A stretch of DNA of 64,000 bases from Eucalyptus grandis (taxonomy: Eukaryota; Streptophyta; Magnoliopsida; Myrtales; Myrtaceae), in contig NC_052616.1 in assembly GCF_016545825.1 (NCBI RefSeq), forward strand, positions 61,587,278 to 61,651,277, read 5' to 3'. The stretch's first letter is position 1; every line of letters starts with the position of its first letter. Positions 1 to 11,800 of the stretch are shown piece after piece. Both the position numbers and the translations under genes were made by a program. Under the pieces are notes generated by a model. That model searched no databases and was not told where the DNA came from. It saw only the letters and a program-made list of their open reading frames with translations.

Positions 1-907
1 AAATGGTTTTCTTATGTAGGTTCCTCGAGTCTGATGGAGCATAGGTGGCTTAATTTGTCAGTATTAAGGTCATATACTCTTGGGTTGAAGGTTTACATTC
101 TTTCTTTGCCATTATTCCATGTTGTGTTTATTTTGCCAATAGTATCTCATCTATGTACTTAGTTTCAGAAAACTCCTTTCCTAATTGCTTAGCTGTTTGC
201 TCTGACTCGAACTATCTATTCCCCATGTTTGGACAATTCCTCTACAAGGGATAGAAGTTTTAGATCTGCTGAATGTGTCTAGGTAAATCACCATGTGCTT
301 GCTTGCTATGATCGGCCGCTGCTGTTACATGTCAATCCTGTGTGATTTAAGCATTTGGCATTTGAAGTGTTATGGCCGCCAGAATATGAGCTGCGTAAGG
401 TCAATGTCATGTATGGAAGATATACTTTTATGCCCAAGTCTTATGACAGAGTATGTTTTAGACTTTAAAAGCTAGTTAACATGAGATAGTTATTCAAGTG
501 TTAGGGAGCCTACCATCTGCATCATCTGTTACAGAAGGATTTCTGGCACTTGTATCATTAAGTTCATGTGGACTTTATAAGTTGAGTTAATATGAGACAG
601 TTTCTGATGATTTTCTGTTCATGCTGAGTGTTGCGATGATGTATGCCAGACTCCCAGGTCTTCCTTAGATTTTTAAGGCCCTTTAGTCTCATTTAATGTG
701 AAAGACAAAATGAGAAATAATATGAAAATGCATAATTGTATTACGAAACATAGGGAGTACCATAGAGATTATTTTGTTAAATCTTCCTTGATGAATGAGC
801 AGTTTAATTCTTCAGTAGAGATAATTGGATTATGAAACATAGGGCTTACCATAGAGATTATTTCATGCTTATTAAGGATGTTTTACCCCGTTCATGAGTT
901 TCAACAG
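1..907. other. Upstream or intronic DNA of the APO gene, with short direct repeats
   Basis: I find no convincing coding exon here. The stretch reads like an intron or 5' region of the APO gene that follows; a first exon carrying the transit peptide could lie here or left of the window. A 36-bp near-identical direct repeat lies at 740-775 and 829-864 (cores read gaaacatagg and ccatagagattattt). A looser pair lies near 460-495 and 570-605. Confidence 0.4.
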
Positions 908-927
908 TAACTCTCTTGAATAATCCA

Positions 928-2313
928 ATGGAGGCTGACCTCTCATTCTCATATCTAAGTTTCCAACTTGATCTGCAGTTTGAAAATGAGCAACGCCGAG
1001 TTTTTGGTCGACGAATCAAGAGAACGTGCCTATGTGCCAGTCAGAGGCCCAGACAAGATTCATCAGCCAAGAAAAAATCGATTCCCCAAAACATCGATCT
1101 TCCACCCATACTGCCTAAGAAAAAGAAGAAACCCTTTCCAGTCCCTCTGAAAAAGATCCTGCGGGAATCGAGAATGAACAAAAAGCTTGCTCAAATGGGT
1201 ATAGAGAAGCCCCTTGAACCTCCGAAAAATGGCTTGCTAGTACCTCGTCTGATTCCAGTGGCTTATGATGTCCTGGATGCCTGGAAAGTTCTAATCAAAG
1301 GAGTCGCACAGCTCTTGCATGTTATTCCTGTATATGGTTGCAGGTGGATTTTTTTCTCTTACCCTGTAATTATTATAAAGTTGATTGTCTTCCGGATAAA
1401 CGATTCATTCACTAAGGAACTCCACTCAAGTAGGTCTTTTATCTTGTGAAACTAATTTTTTTTCCTGTGTTTCAACAGTAAATGCTCGGAAGTTCATGTG
1501 GCTGAGACCGGCCATAAAATTCAGGACTGCCTAGGTTCATCTAATGCACAGCGTAGAAGCTTCCATTCATGGGTGCGGGGCTCCATCAATGATGTTCTAC
1601 TCCCTGTCGAGTCATATCACCTCTATGATCCTTTTGGAAAGCGTGTCAAGCACGAGACTCGTTTTGATTATGATAGAATTCCAGCTGTTGTTGAGCTGTG
1701 CATCCAAGCTGGCGTGGATATACCAGAATACCCTTCTCGTCGAAGAACCAAACCGATCAGAATGATTGGAAAGAAAGTTTTCAATCGAGGTGAATATGTG
1801 GAAGAGCCTAGGCCATGGCGTACTGCGGATTTGTCTGCACTTGTTGAATTCGACACCCATGGGGCTTGCGAGCGATTCCCTCCTCCTTTGTTGTCAGAGG
1901 TACCTAGTATAGCACAAGAGACGATGGATGCATACCGGACTGTCCGATCTGGTGTTAAGAGATTGATGAAGAGCTATACAGTCAAGGCTTGTGGGTACTG
2001 CTCAGAGGTTCACGTCGGGCCTTGGGGCCACAATGCGAAGCTCTGTGGGGAATTCAAACACCAATGGAGGGATGGTAAGCATGGCTGGCAAGATGCCACA
2101 CCAGACGAAGTTTTCCCTCCTAACTACGTGTGGCACGTGCGAGACCCGAAGGGACCTCCACTGACGGGCGCGCTCAAGTCATATTACGGCAAGGCTCCCG
2201 CCATTGTAGAAATCTGCATGCAGGCAGGTGCACAGATACCTGAGATATACAAACCCATGATGAGGCTCGACATTATAATACCTGAATCCGATGAGGCTCG
2301 CTTAGTTGCATGA
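928..2313 (+). CDS. APO-family organelle RNA-splicing factor (APO1/APO2-like), 5' end uncertain
   Basis: Two coding exons are clear: up to 1343, then 1479-2313 (GT-AG intron 1344-1478, stop TGA). The join restores a continuous frame reading YGCSKCSEVHVAETGH. The protein has the basic DLPPILPKKKKKP block, then two APO repeats, each a CxxC ... HxxxxxxC zinc-finger-like motif (CSKCSEVH near residue 138 and CGYCSEVHVGPWGHNAKLC near 305). APO proteins are plant-specific; APO1 promotes group II intron splicing in chloroplasts, and others act in mitochondria. The sequence resembles the plastid APO1/APO2 branch as I remember it. From the ATG at 928 it gives 416 residues, slightly short for the family, and the N-terminus is not a typical transit peptide. 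A possible acceptor at 906-907 (aacag) suggests a further 5' exon that I could not place. Confidence 0.88.
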
Positions 2314-3226
2314 GCGAATCAGATGTTGGGAACTCCCGAAATTCAGAGCGAATAGACTCATATGATTGATTGCCGATGCTGTCCATTTCTCCAGTTGATC
2401 TCAAGAGGTAGGGAAAACATGATCGATTAAACATGTCGAGCCGTCGAGCCGAGATCCCTGCGTCCCCCTGGCTATGTCGTGAGGATCAATTTGGGACAAG
2501 AAGGTGGTGATAAGGATTAACCCAGATTGGAGTGGTGTTCTTTATGGCGACTTTTCAAGGATTTTTCTTCTGTAACTTTCGTGATCGTCGTTGGAAACTA
2601 TTTGACTTGTAATTACTCTTGGAGGAAGACATCAGTCAAGAGGGCATTCCTTTAGATGTTCATCTCAGACAGCATTAGACTGTGCATGTTTATGTAAAGA
2701 AAAGTGCACATTTCTTCTTCCTGTATTCTCAAGCTCTTGGTATGTTGTGCTTCTCATCCTCTATTATAAAGAAAACGGAGCTCCTATTTTTAAGGGTTGC
2801 ATAATCTCCTCCCAAAATTCCATTCACAATTTAATTACACATTTAGCTGAAGCAATTCATTTAACCCTTCATTGGGATAACATCACAAAAAGCTTCGGTA
2901 TATCTATGATAAATTTACTTCGAATTAATTTTTTGACTATCAAAAACTCCAAATTGATATATTTATGACAAATTTACTTTCTATTAATTTCCTCTAAATT
3001 AGATTAATACTATGAAAATGCCACAAACCGATATACATGTAACAAACGGAAGGTAAAATCCCAAGTCGGTACACTTATCAATTAGTACTCTAACTCGGAA
3101 ATTGACGCTAAAATTTAAGGGTAACTAACAAAGGGTAAATTTGATATGATTTTTTGTGAAAAAAAATTGGTTTAGGATAAATTTATCATAAATACACTAA
3201 TTTAATATTTCCGTGGTATTGACTCT
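2314..3226. other. 3' UTR of the APO gene and AT-rich intergenic DNA
   Basis: The first 400 bases or so are probably 3' UTR. The rest is AT-rich with no convincing ORF. Confidence 0.4.
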
Positions 3227-3815
3227 TCATTTAATTCATTTATTTATAAATACATAAATAAATTAAAACTAATCATCTCATTAATCACATTTTAAATAAA
3301 TCATGTCCTTATGGAATGGTCCTAAAGGCTGAAATGGGCATTACATAAAACCGTTGGGAAAGCAGGGAAATAATAGTTACAGAACATAAAATATCCCTAA
3401 GAGGCTGGGATGGTAAGACATCCAATTGAAAGGGAGTTTTTGGTTCGACGTGCTTTTGCTATCCAATCGGCGGCTCCAAATTCTTCCCAGGGGCAACCTT
3501 CGTCACGTTCCAAGGTGCATCTTCTGGGCCCATTAAGCTCTCCACTACAGTCACGTTGTCACTCTCACAGACGTAAGCTATTGTTTCCTTCTGACTTCCC
3601 CACAAGTGAGCCTCTTGGATTTGCTTCAGAAACTCCAGACCTTTTACAGCAGCTAGGGTTTCATTTAATTCATTTATTTATAAATACATAAAAAAAAAAA
3701 AAACTAGTAATCTTATTAATCACATTTTAAAAATAAATAAATCATGTGTCCTAATGGACTGAAACGGGCATACATAAAACCGTTGGGAAAGCAGGGAAAA
3801 AATAGTTCAGAACCG
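3227..3815. repeat. Direct duplication upstream of the PPR gene, copies 433 bp apart
   Basis: About 155 bp at 3227-3387 recurs at 3660-3815. Both copies contain ttcatttaattcatttattt, a poly-A or AT stretch, attaatcacattttaa, aaatcatgt, and ataaaaccgttgggaaagca followed by gggaaa and atagtt. The copies differ by point changes and small indels. About 270 bp of unrelated, more GC-rich sequence lies between them. The second copy ends about 130 bp before the PPR start codon, so it probably overlaps that promoter. Confidence 0.85.
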
Positions 3816-3945
3816 AACTCCCACTCTGCAAGAAGCCATACGCCCTCTGGCCAGAGCGTCTCCACCGTGCAGAATTCAACACCCTCTCAGGATCGAAGCG
3901 GATGATTCAAAGCGTATATGGAACATCACCATCGCCGGCGTCGCC

Positions 3946-5945
3946 ATGCATCCCGTCGGAGCCTGCCCTGTTCGCTGCCGGAGCTTTCTCAACCTTCTTG
4001 CCGCAAGTCATTGCATATGCAGGGGGCCCCTGCTTTCTTCCCCGGCGAGGCAGTTCGTCAGGAGGTACACGACCCGGATTCGGATTCCCAGGGCTCTGAG
4101 CTCGCTTCCGACACCGACCCGAGATCCCGACATCCGTGACCGCAACGTGATGATCAAGACGCTGGGTCGCGGGGGCAGAGTCCAGGAAGCGAGGAAGGTG
4201 TTCGACGATATGCCTCACCGGGACGCTTTCTCTTATTCGTCCATGATCAAGGCGTACCTCAAGGACAATGATCTTCCCAAGGCCGAGCGGCTCTTCCGGG
4301 AAATGCCCGGGAGAAATGTGGGAGTCGACTCGGCGATGATAGACGGGTACGCGAAGGCTGGCCGTCTGGGTGATGCCCAGAAGGTTTTCGACGAAATGAC
4401 GGAGCGGAATGTGTACTCGTGGACTAGTTTGGTTTCCGGGTACTTTAGGAGCGGGCAGGTTGACAAGGGTCTCGCGCTTTTCGAACAAATGCCGGATAGG
4501 AATGTGGTCTCTTGGACTACTGTTGTTCAAGGCTATGCTTGCAATGGCTTGATCGATGAAGCTCGTAGAACTTTCGATCTGATGCCTGAGAAGAACGTTG
4601 TTGCTTGGACGGTGATGATCAAGTCTTACGTTGAGAATGGTCGATTGGATGATGCGGAGCAGCTCTTCAGGGAAATGCCGCAGAAGAATACATACTCTTG
4701 GAATGTCATGATTCAGGGTTTGATGGATGGCAATAGGGTTACTGAAGCCATCCAGATGTTTAATACGATGCCTCAGAGAAATGAGGTTTCTTGGACTATT
4801 ATGGTCACTGGTCTAGCACGGAATGGAATGACTGAACATGCAAGGGAATATTTCGACAAAATGCCTAATAAAGATATTGCTTCATGGAATGCTATGGTCA
4901 CGGCGTACATTGATGGAGGGCTTATGCTTGAAGCTAATGAAATTTTCAGCTCAATGCCGCAAAGGAATATAGTCACCTGGAATGCCATGATTGATGGTTA
5001 CGCAAGACATGGCCCAGAAGGTGAAGCCTTACGCCTCCTCATTCACATGTGGCGGTCTGCATTTAGGCCAAATGAGACGACTATCAGTAGTGCCTTAACC
5101 TCATGTGAAGGCACATTAGAAGTCATGCAAGCTCATGCACTAGTTATAAATCTCGGGTTTGAGAATGAAACACCACTTGCTAACGCTCTTGTTACCATGT
5201 ATTCAAGAAATGGGGATCTTTTCTCTGCTAGGTTAGTCTTCGAGAATCTTGAGTCTAAAGATGTTGTCTCATGGACTGCAATGATATTATCTTATGCAAA
5301 TCATGGATATGGTCAGCATGCATTGCATGTGTTTGCACGCATGCTAAGGGCAGGAGCCACACCAGACAAGATCACATTTGTAGGGGTTTTATCAGCTTGT
5401 AGTCATGCCGGCATGGTCAAGAAAGGTCGGATGCTTTTTAACTCGATGGTCGCTGCATATGCTTTAGAACCAAAAGCGGAGCATTACTGTTGCCTTGTGG
5501 ATATGCTAGGTCGGGCAGGACAAGTAGAAGAGGCTTTGGAGGTTTTCAGCAATATGCCTCAGTGCGAACAAGACGGTGCTGTCATGGGCGCACTCCTTGG
5601 CGCTTGCAGGTTTCATGGATACGATAGTCTAGCAAATCTCCTCGGGGAGAAGCTAATAGAGCTAGAGCCTGATGCCGCGGGGCTTATGTGCTATGGGCTA
5701 ATGCATTTGCTGCAAGTGGCAAGTGGAGTGAATTCGCACGAGTGAGGAAGAAAATGAAGGAACAGAACGTGAGGAAAGTTCCGGGCTTCAGTCAAATAGA
5801 AGTGAATGGGAAAAGCCACGTTTTCTTTGCCGGGGACAGATCACATCCAGAGATGGAGAGAGTCTACAGATTGCTCCAGGATAAGCTCATGCCCCTAATG
5901 CTTGAAATGGCTTCCACGAAAGAGAACCGACCCGTGACAGTATAG
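3946..5945 (+). CDS. E-class pentatricopeptide repeat (PPR) protein, frame broken near 5680
   Basis: An intronless ORF from ATG 3946 encodes an arginine-rich N-terminus typical of organelle targeting, then about nine consecutive 31-residue S-type PPR motifs (pattern V-x-SW-x-x-M-x-x-GY ... A-x-x-x-F-x-x-MP-x-R-N), then longer P/L/S motifs, including FVGVLSACSHAGMVKKG. PPR proteins bind organellar RNA for editing, splicing or stability. The frame closes at 5745, but family sequence continues in the +1 frame from about 5688 to 5945. That part holds the E/E+ region (ANAFAASGKWSEFARVRKKM, VPGFSQIEVNGKSHVFFAGD), with no DYW domain. Restoring one base in the G run 5679-5682 would give a product of about 666 residues ending at 5945. 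Whether this is a sequencing error or a real mutation cannot be decided here. The organelle and RNA target are unknown. Confidence 0.9.
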
Positions 5946-6351
5946 CTCATAAAGAACCATATACAAGTTATCAATGCATCTGAGTGTGAGACGTTTTTTT
6001 GCACAGAGCTTCAGATTCAGTTCATTCGTGTAGGCTGTGGATATTCCGGAGAGCGAAAGGTTTCTCTGTACCCAAATTACAGTCTTTGCAGGGGTAATGT
6101 GCAGGTCGAGCGACATGCTTTGAACCCTTTGATTTTTCTGATCAAATCTTACTTGCTGACACCGTGTTTGTCCGGAAGGCTGCATTGCTGTTGATCGTGT
6201 ACCCCCTTCAGATGAGCAAAAGACAGTGACTTTTTCTCTGGAGTCGGTTGCCTGGTGCAGGATGTGAAAGGGAGACTAGACTAGTCGAGCTCAAGCCACC
6301 ACCTCGGTATTCGAATGGCTTTGAAAGATTAAGGGATAAGCACGTTAGAGG
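5946..6351 (+). other. Probable 3' UTR and downstream flank of the PPR gene
   Basis: This is mixed-composition sequence with no convincing ORF. Part is probably transcribed as 3' UTR. No clear AATAAA signal marks the end. Confidence 0.35.
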
Positions 6352-6700
6352 TCGTAAAACTTATTACAAAGTACAATTTAAACCATTTTTAAAAAGTGCA
6401 ATTAAATTTTAAAACTTGTTATAAAAGTGCAATTGAGTCCTATAACTTTCAAAAAATGTAATCAATTTCTAAAACTTGTCAAATTGATCAAATCCAGTTT
6501 TTCTATTAATGATATTTTTGAAATTTTTAGGATTTAATTGCATTCTTATTACAAATTTTAACACTCAATTGCACTATTTAAAAGTTTTAAGATTAGATTT
6601 TATTTTCATAATAAGTTTTAAAACTTACATAGCACTTTTTGAAAAAGTTTTAGGGTACAATTATACTTTCATGATAAGTTTTAAAATTTCTTTTAAACTT
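6352..6700. mobile_element. AT-rich foldback (MITE-like) repeat
   Basis: The left half repeats a phrase like aaaacttgttataaaagtgc followed by aattgagtcctataactttc. The right half carries the same phrase in reverse complement (for example tacaattatactttcatga followed by taagttttaaaa, and ttgcattcttattacaaatt). The whole can fold into an imperfect hairpin. No target duplication could be fixed. The phrase resembles repeats common in plant intergenic DNA. It has no coding capacity. Confidence 0.5.
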
Positions 6701-7559
6701 TTTCCAAAGATTAACATTCCTCTAGCTGTGTCCGAACATAATCAACATCGTGTTCACAGTAGCTTGGGAATCCAATTCCTATCACATCAGTGGAGCCTTA
6801 CCCGGTCGAGGCAATTGTGTTCATTCACGGGTTTTTATAGACTCAGGCCTCTTTGAATGATTGAGATAGATAATGTCTTTTAGGCTATAAATATTCCCCA
6901 TATGAAGAGCAACCGAAAACTATAGTCTATTCAAAGTGGCCTCCCTTGGTCGGCGCACTTGCAATAAAAATCTACTCCAATAACAAGCAAAGCAACAACC
7001 TCCCCAATAATTTCAGTCTTAGTTTAGTCTTCAGCTCCAACTGCACCCCCACAAGAGAAAGCAAACAGTTAGTGCCAAAGAATTCATAAATATATCTATC
7101 TCTCCCTTTCCATCCCTTTACGTTCATGAATTTTCTAAGAAAGTCATTGACTCTCCCCTGTTCACAAATCTTTCGATCAATTGCATCCGGCATGAAATCC
7201 GGGCCAGCCTAGCTGGACATGTCATCATATTAGGACATCATTCGCATCGGTAAAAATTTCCTACGAGGGCATCAATAGACGCGTCCCTATTGATTAAATT
7301 TTATTCCACATCGAATCCCCCGAAAATTTAGGACGAACACGTTGGTCGAATTTGGCGGGAAGGACGAATTTAAAAACACATAGAATTGATTTAAAAGATA
7401 CGTGAAAGTATAAAAGCACAAGGTAAAATCTTTTCCCTCGTAATTCATTATCTTCTTGATATTTCATCTCTATGCCCCGACTAGACGTGCTATATGCCAT
7501 CATCAATCTTCTCTTCTTAAGATTCTTTTTCCTCACAATTCACTACCATCCTAATGACA
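6701..7559. other. Intergenic DNA without recognisable genes
   Basis: ORFs on both strands are short and show no motif, composition or splice support. No repeat stands out. Confidence 0.4.
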
Positions 7560-8070
7560 CGGTCCATGGATAGAGCATGATCTAAGATCGTCCGTGATAG
7601 ACCGGGTCACACACAAAGGGCTGTTCATGAACAACCCACAACCGACCCACGATCAATCCATGAGTGGTACGAGCAAAGGCCCATGCACAGCCCATGGACG
7701 ACCCATGAGCAACGTTCGACCAGCCCATGTGCAACCCGTGACTCGTGAGATGGAGTTGCAAATTTGGATCTTGCTTTTGACACACGCTCATAATCTTCCC
7801 AAGAGTCTGTCATGTGCAACCATCGAGCAACCTACTATGTAATCTTATAATGATGATACATATTCAAAATGCACCGTTGGATTGGAGGAACAATCAATGA
7901 CTGACATGCAATCCGCATTTATATAAAGAGGGAATCCCTCTTCATTATTGTAACTAACTAGTTCATTTACAAGTGAATATATACTCTCTTTGCCTCATCC
8001 GACTTTTGTATTCGAGCGTGTATGTAAGATTGACTTGGAATTAATAATTCTAAAGCCGCATGATATTTTG
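7560..8070. mobile_element. Possible LTR fragment (tentative)
   Basis: Around 7918-7960 a TATA-like run (tttatataaagagg) is followed by a short palindrome (gggaatccctc) and cattattgtaac. This resembles the promoter and leader of many plant LTR retrotransposons. Upstream is a GC-richer stretch with repeated cccatg/catggg words (7570-7740). I could not find TG...CA ends, a second LTR, a primer-binding site or retroelement coding sequence. Confidence 0.2.
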
Positions 8071-8112
8071 ATCGATTGAGATCGACCAACCCGTGACATT
8101 AACATCTCATAC

Positions 8113-8130
8113 ATATATATATATATATAT
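8113..8130. repeat. (AT)n microsatellite
   Basis: About nine AT units in intergenic DNA. Confidence 0.9.
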
Positions 8131-8299
8131 GCCCCGACTAGACCAAAAGCTATCCATAGAAGAATTTCTTCTCCACGAAACTCAAGCAAATCGACGGTCC
8201 TATTCAAGGCTTTCCGACAATAACGACCGATTCATCATAGCACCTCATCGTATCGACACGTATCGATAGGGTCGTGCGATGTACATATGAAAGGTCTCT

Positions 8300-8877
8300 A
8301 ATCAGAGATGCAGTACCCGATCATGGATTGGGACTCCTGATTGATACAAAGCACGTGAAGGAAGGTGAGCTTGCAAATCAAAAGGTACGAAACCGGGGCG
8401 AGAAAAACCAGGCCGTCGTCCTGGCACGAGGCGGAAAAAGCGCAGAAAGCGACGAAAATCTCGACAAAAAAAAAGCAGGGCCAGGCCAGCGCCGCGACCA
8501 GTCATCTCCGTACCGACCCCGCCCTCCGGCCCCTACTCCCCTCTCTCTCTCTCTAGACTTTCTCTCTCTAGCTTTGCGCCTTTTCCTTTTCCCATGTGTA
8601 AAAAACAAAGAAAATTTGAGGGGGAGAAAAAGGTATGATTTTTACGCCGCGTACAAAAAGCGGTTTCCCGTCATCGTCATATCATCATCATCATCATCAT
8701 CATTTTCCATTTTCACTCTTTACTGCCCCCACCCCCCACCCACCTCCTCCTCCTCCTCCTCTTCCGCTCTTTCTGCTGCTAGTCCGCCGCGGTTCGCCGG
8801 CGGGTCCGAGGTGCTTCCGGTGGTCCGGTCCGGCGGCGGGCGGGTGGGTGGGGTTGGCTTTTTTCGCTTTAGGGTTG
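8300..8877 (+). promoter_or_regulatory. Promoter and 5' leader of the first MYB-CC gene
   Basis: Composition turns GC-rich and pyrimidine-rich toward the start codon, as in plant 5' UTRs. It holds a CT run (8541-8557), an (ATC)n microsatellite (8680-8703) and CCT repeats (8741-8762). No clear TATA box or transcription start could be set. An open frame runs through the leader into the MYB domain, but its low-complexity translation argues against coding. Confidence 0.5.
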
Positions 8878-11800
8878 ATGTTCCCGAGGCTGATCCAGCC
8901 CCACGAGGGGCTCATCGGCCACCCCGACGACTTCGTCGGCGGCGGTGGCGGCGGCGGCGGGCCCGGGCACCGGGGGACCCGTGCCTCGTGCTGACCTCCG
9001 ATCCCAAGCCCCGGCTCCGCTGGACGACCGATCTCCACGAGCGCTTCGTCGACGCCGTCACCCAGCTCGGCGGAGCCAGCAGTGAGTCCCCCTCACCTTT
9101 TCTTTTGCCGTACGGTTCGTGCGTCGCGACGCGTGTCGCGTTTGATTGTGGTGTTCTCCGGTGTTACCCTGCTGGAAAGGTTTGACTTTGGTAGCTCGGC
9201 TGAGACTGAGAGTGTTTGGTTAGTTCGGTTGTTGTCCTGGGATCCACAATTTGGGCTGCTGTTTGGGGACTTTGCGCAGTGTGAAGTTAGTGAGAGAATG
9301 CATGTTGTGTTCGGTACTCCTTAGGGTAGGATTTGACGCGGCGGAATTTGGGTTTCGTCGAAAGACTTTGTTTGGGCTCGAATGAGGTGGCTTTTTTATG
9401 TGGATCGGTGAGTTTCCCATCCCGAGCTGCGAGAACTGCTGCAGGTTCCTCTACAAGAAACCGAGGAATTGGGGAAGTCGTGAAAGTCTAGAATTTTGCT
9501 TATTTAGGAGGGAATTTAATACTCGCTTAGAATGCCGGTCGCAGAACTGTTGAGGAAGCTCTCGACTGAAAGATGCGAGAAATTTTCTCCCAGCGCTCAA
9601 CTTAGGCTAGTGTTTGCCTGATGCTGGAGTGATCTATTAGAGTCGAGAGAATGAGGTTGTAGAGCAAAGAGGAATTGTAAGGGCTTATGCTGGAAAGTAG
9701 TTGATCTTGGAATCTTGTTTCCATAAGAAATGACAGTCAATCTAACTTAGAAAATCTTAAGCAGTTTGTTCAGTAGGAGGTTCCAGTATGAGTCGGTTGT
9801 TTCATTTTATTTTTTCTTTATTTGGCCCAAAAGAATGTTTTGGGTCTACATCCAAGAAAAGATAGCGACCATGAGTATTTCCAAATCACTTGGCCTTGAA
9901 ATCAGGTACTTTTAGTGATTGACAGGAAGCTTCCAGATCATTTTCCTGTTAAATGAAGTTTTGAAGGGCCAATTTGTGAATTGGTGCTTCTAATCCAATC
10001 ATTTTTTTTTTTTAAATGGATGACATATGATAGGTAGTTTATGACCAGAAGTCAAGGCCTTGCCCCCTTCCTCATGCAGGAAGAGATCTAGAAATCAACA
10101 GGATTCCCTTTTTGGTAGGGCTCCAGCCAACTTGTGTAAGAGGCTTGCATGTTTTATTGCGTGTTAGCTTTGCATGGACTTGATTGATGACTTCCTCGCA
10201 TTGGCGGACGCGCTTGTGTTTTGTGAGAAGATATGCCACTTGCATTGTTATATTGGTTGCTTCATGACATCAGTGCTCTTTTATCTGATTTGTAACTGAG
10301 AGGGATCAATGGAGACATGGCAGAAAATCTCTGGCTTTTGGTTGACTGCTTGAGTAGTTCTCCAATTTTGGTATTTATTTGAAATTTTCTGAGAATTTAC
10401 TCTTCATTTAGTAACGTTCGAGTTTCGGAAGTGTGCTTCGTACATTAATTGATATTTGTAGCATATGTATTTTAAATGAAACTGAAGAAACAATTGCTTC
10501 TCTCTGAATGTTCATTTACATCCCTCATGCTTGAAATAACGGAAAAACACTTGACACTCAACTTCTGGAGAGCTAAAAGCTAGGGTGCTCATTTGTTGCT
10601 TTGAATGCAACTTATGTTCTGAATGTTTGTGCTATGGGTGTGAATCTGCAAAACTTGCACATGTGAAGTTTCTCAAGAAAAAAGAGGATAATTGAGCTGT
10701 AGGGGCTTTTTCACGCATGCAATCAGATAGAAAAACTGGATAAGACATGGTCTGAGAGTAGCATCTAGCAATGCTTGATACTAACATTGCTTAGTTGCTA
10801 CCAGTTGAGGTATTGGCATAGATATTTCGTCCAAATGTCTGGTTTTTTTGCTTATTCTATACATGGTTGTGTTTATTGTATTTAATGGTTTTGGCTGATA
10901 GGAATTGGGTGTCATTTCGTGATTCCTTGGTAAAACTCATGAGTTGTAGGGGCCTTTTTACACATGCAATCAAATAGAAAAACTGGATAAGACATATTCT
11001 GAGAGTACATTGCTAAGTTACTACCAGTTGAGGTATTGCCATAGATATTTTGTCCAAGTGTTGGGTTTTTTTTTTTCTTATTCTATACATGGTTGTATTT
11101 ATTGTATTTAATGGTTTTGACTGATAAGAATGGGTTATCATTTCATGATTCCTTGGTAAAAATCATGCATTTTTCCTTTTATTTTCTGAGATTTATTCAA
11201 ATGCCAGCAGCTGACTGGGTTATACAAATATCCTAGCAGGATAAATATATTTTTCCATGGAAGAACCAGCTTTGAATGTTATGTAGAACTTACTTATACA
11301 TAGAAAAAGGTCGTGAAGATCCTTTATTTACTCTTCATCTTCCACCTAGTAAATCATCCAGGCTCTATAAAGCAGTATAACTAAGAAGTTGGTCAACGCC
11401 CATACCAATACCGACAACCGAGCCTTTTACACGAATAACTATGCCATTTTATTTGTAATGGTCTGTAACTCCATACTTAAATAAATTGAAATCTTTCAAT
11501 GAAAATCCACCTACATAAACAACAATAGTTGAGCCTTTTTTCACTGAGTGGAGTTGGCTACATTAATCTTTTACGTTGTTCCTCTTTATATAATCGTGAG
11601 TTTTTGAAGGATCTAGGTTATTCATAAACGTCTCATAAAAACGGTCCAACATTATTTGCGATTTGTTTGTCACCACTTTATATATCAACAAATGAAAGTG
11701 AGCTTTTGGCCTTCTCTTTTCAATTCTCCAGTGCTTTTGTTTTTGGTCCAAAAGGAGTTGAGGCTGCTATCATGGACTCTTATTTAGATGCATGTGTGTT

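Noticed and set aside
3410..3691. A 93-codon ORF between the two promoter-duplication copies
   Set aside because: No recognisable motif, and its end runs into the AT-rich repeat. More likely a chance frame.
7560..8130. Complete LTR retrotransposon
   Set aside because: Only a promoter-like stretch is visible; no paired LTR, primer-binding site or polyprotein. Kept as a low-confidence fragment.
8635..8994. Frames rich in His, Pro and Gly around the ATC and CCT repeats
   Set aside because: Produced by microsatellites in the leader; only the part from 8878 resembles a family N-terminus.
8274..9185. A 303-codon open frame through the 5' leader into the MYB domain
   Set aside because: Its first two thirds are low-complexity translations of CT, ATC and CCT repeats. 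The MFPRLIQPHEGL start in another frame fits the protein family better, with a one-base break.
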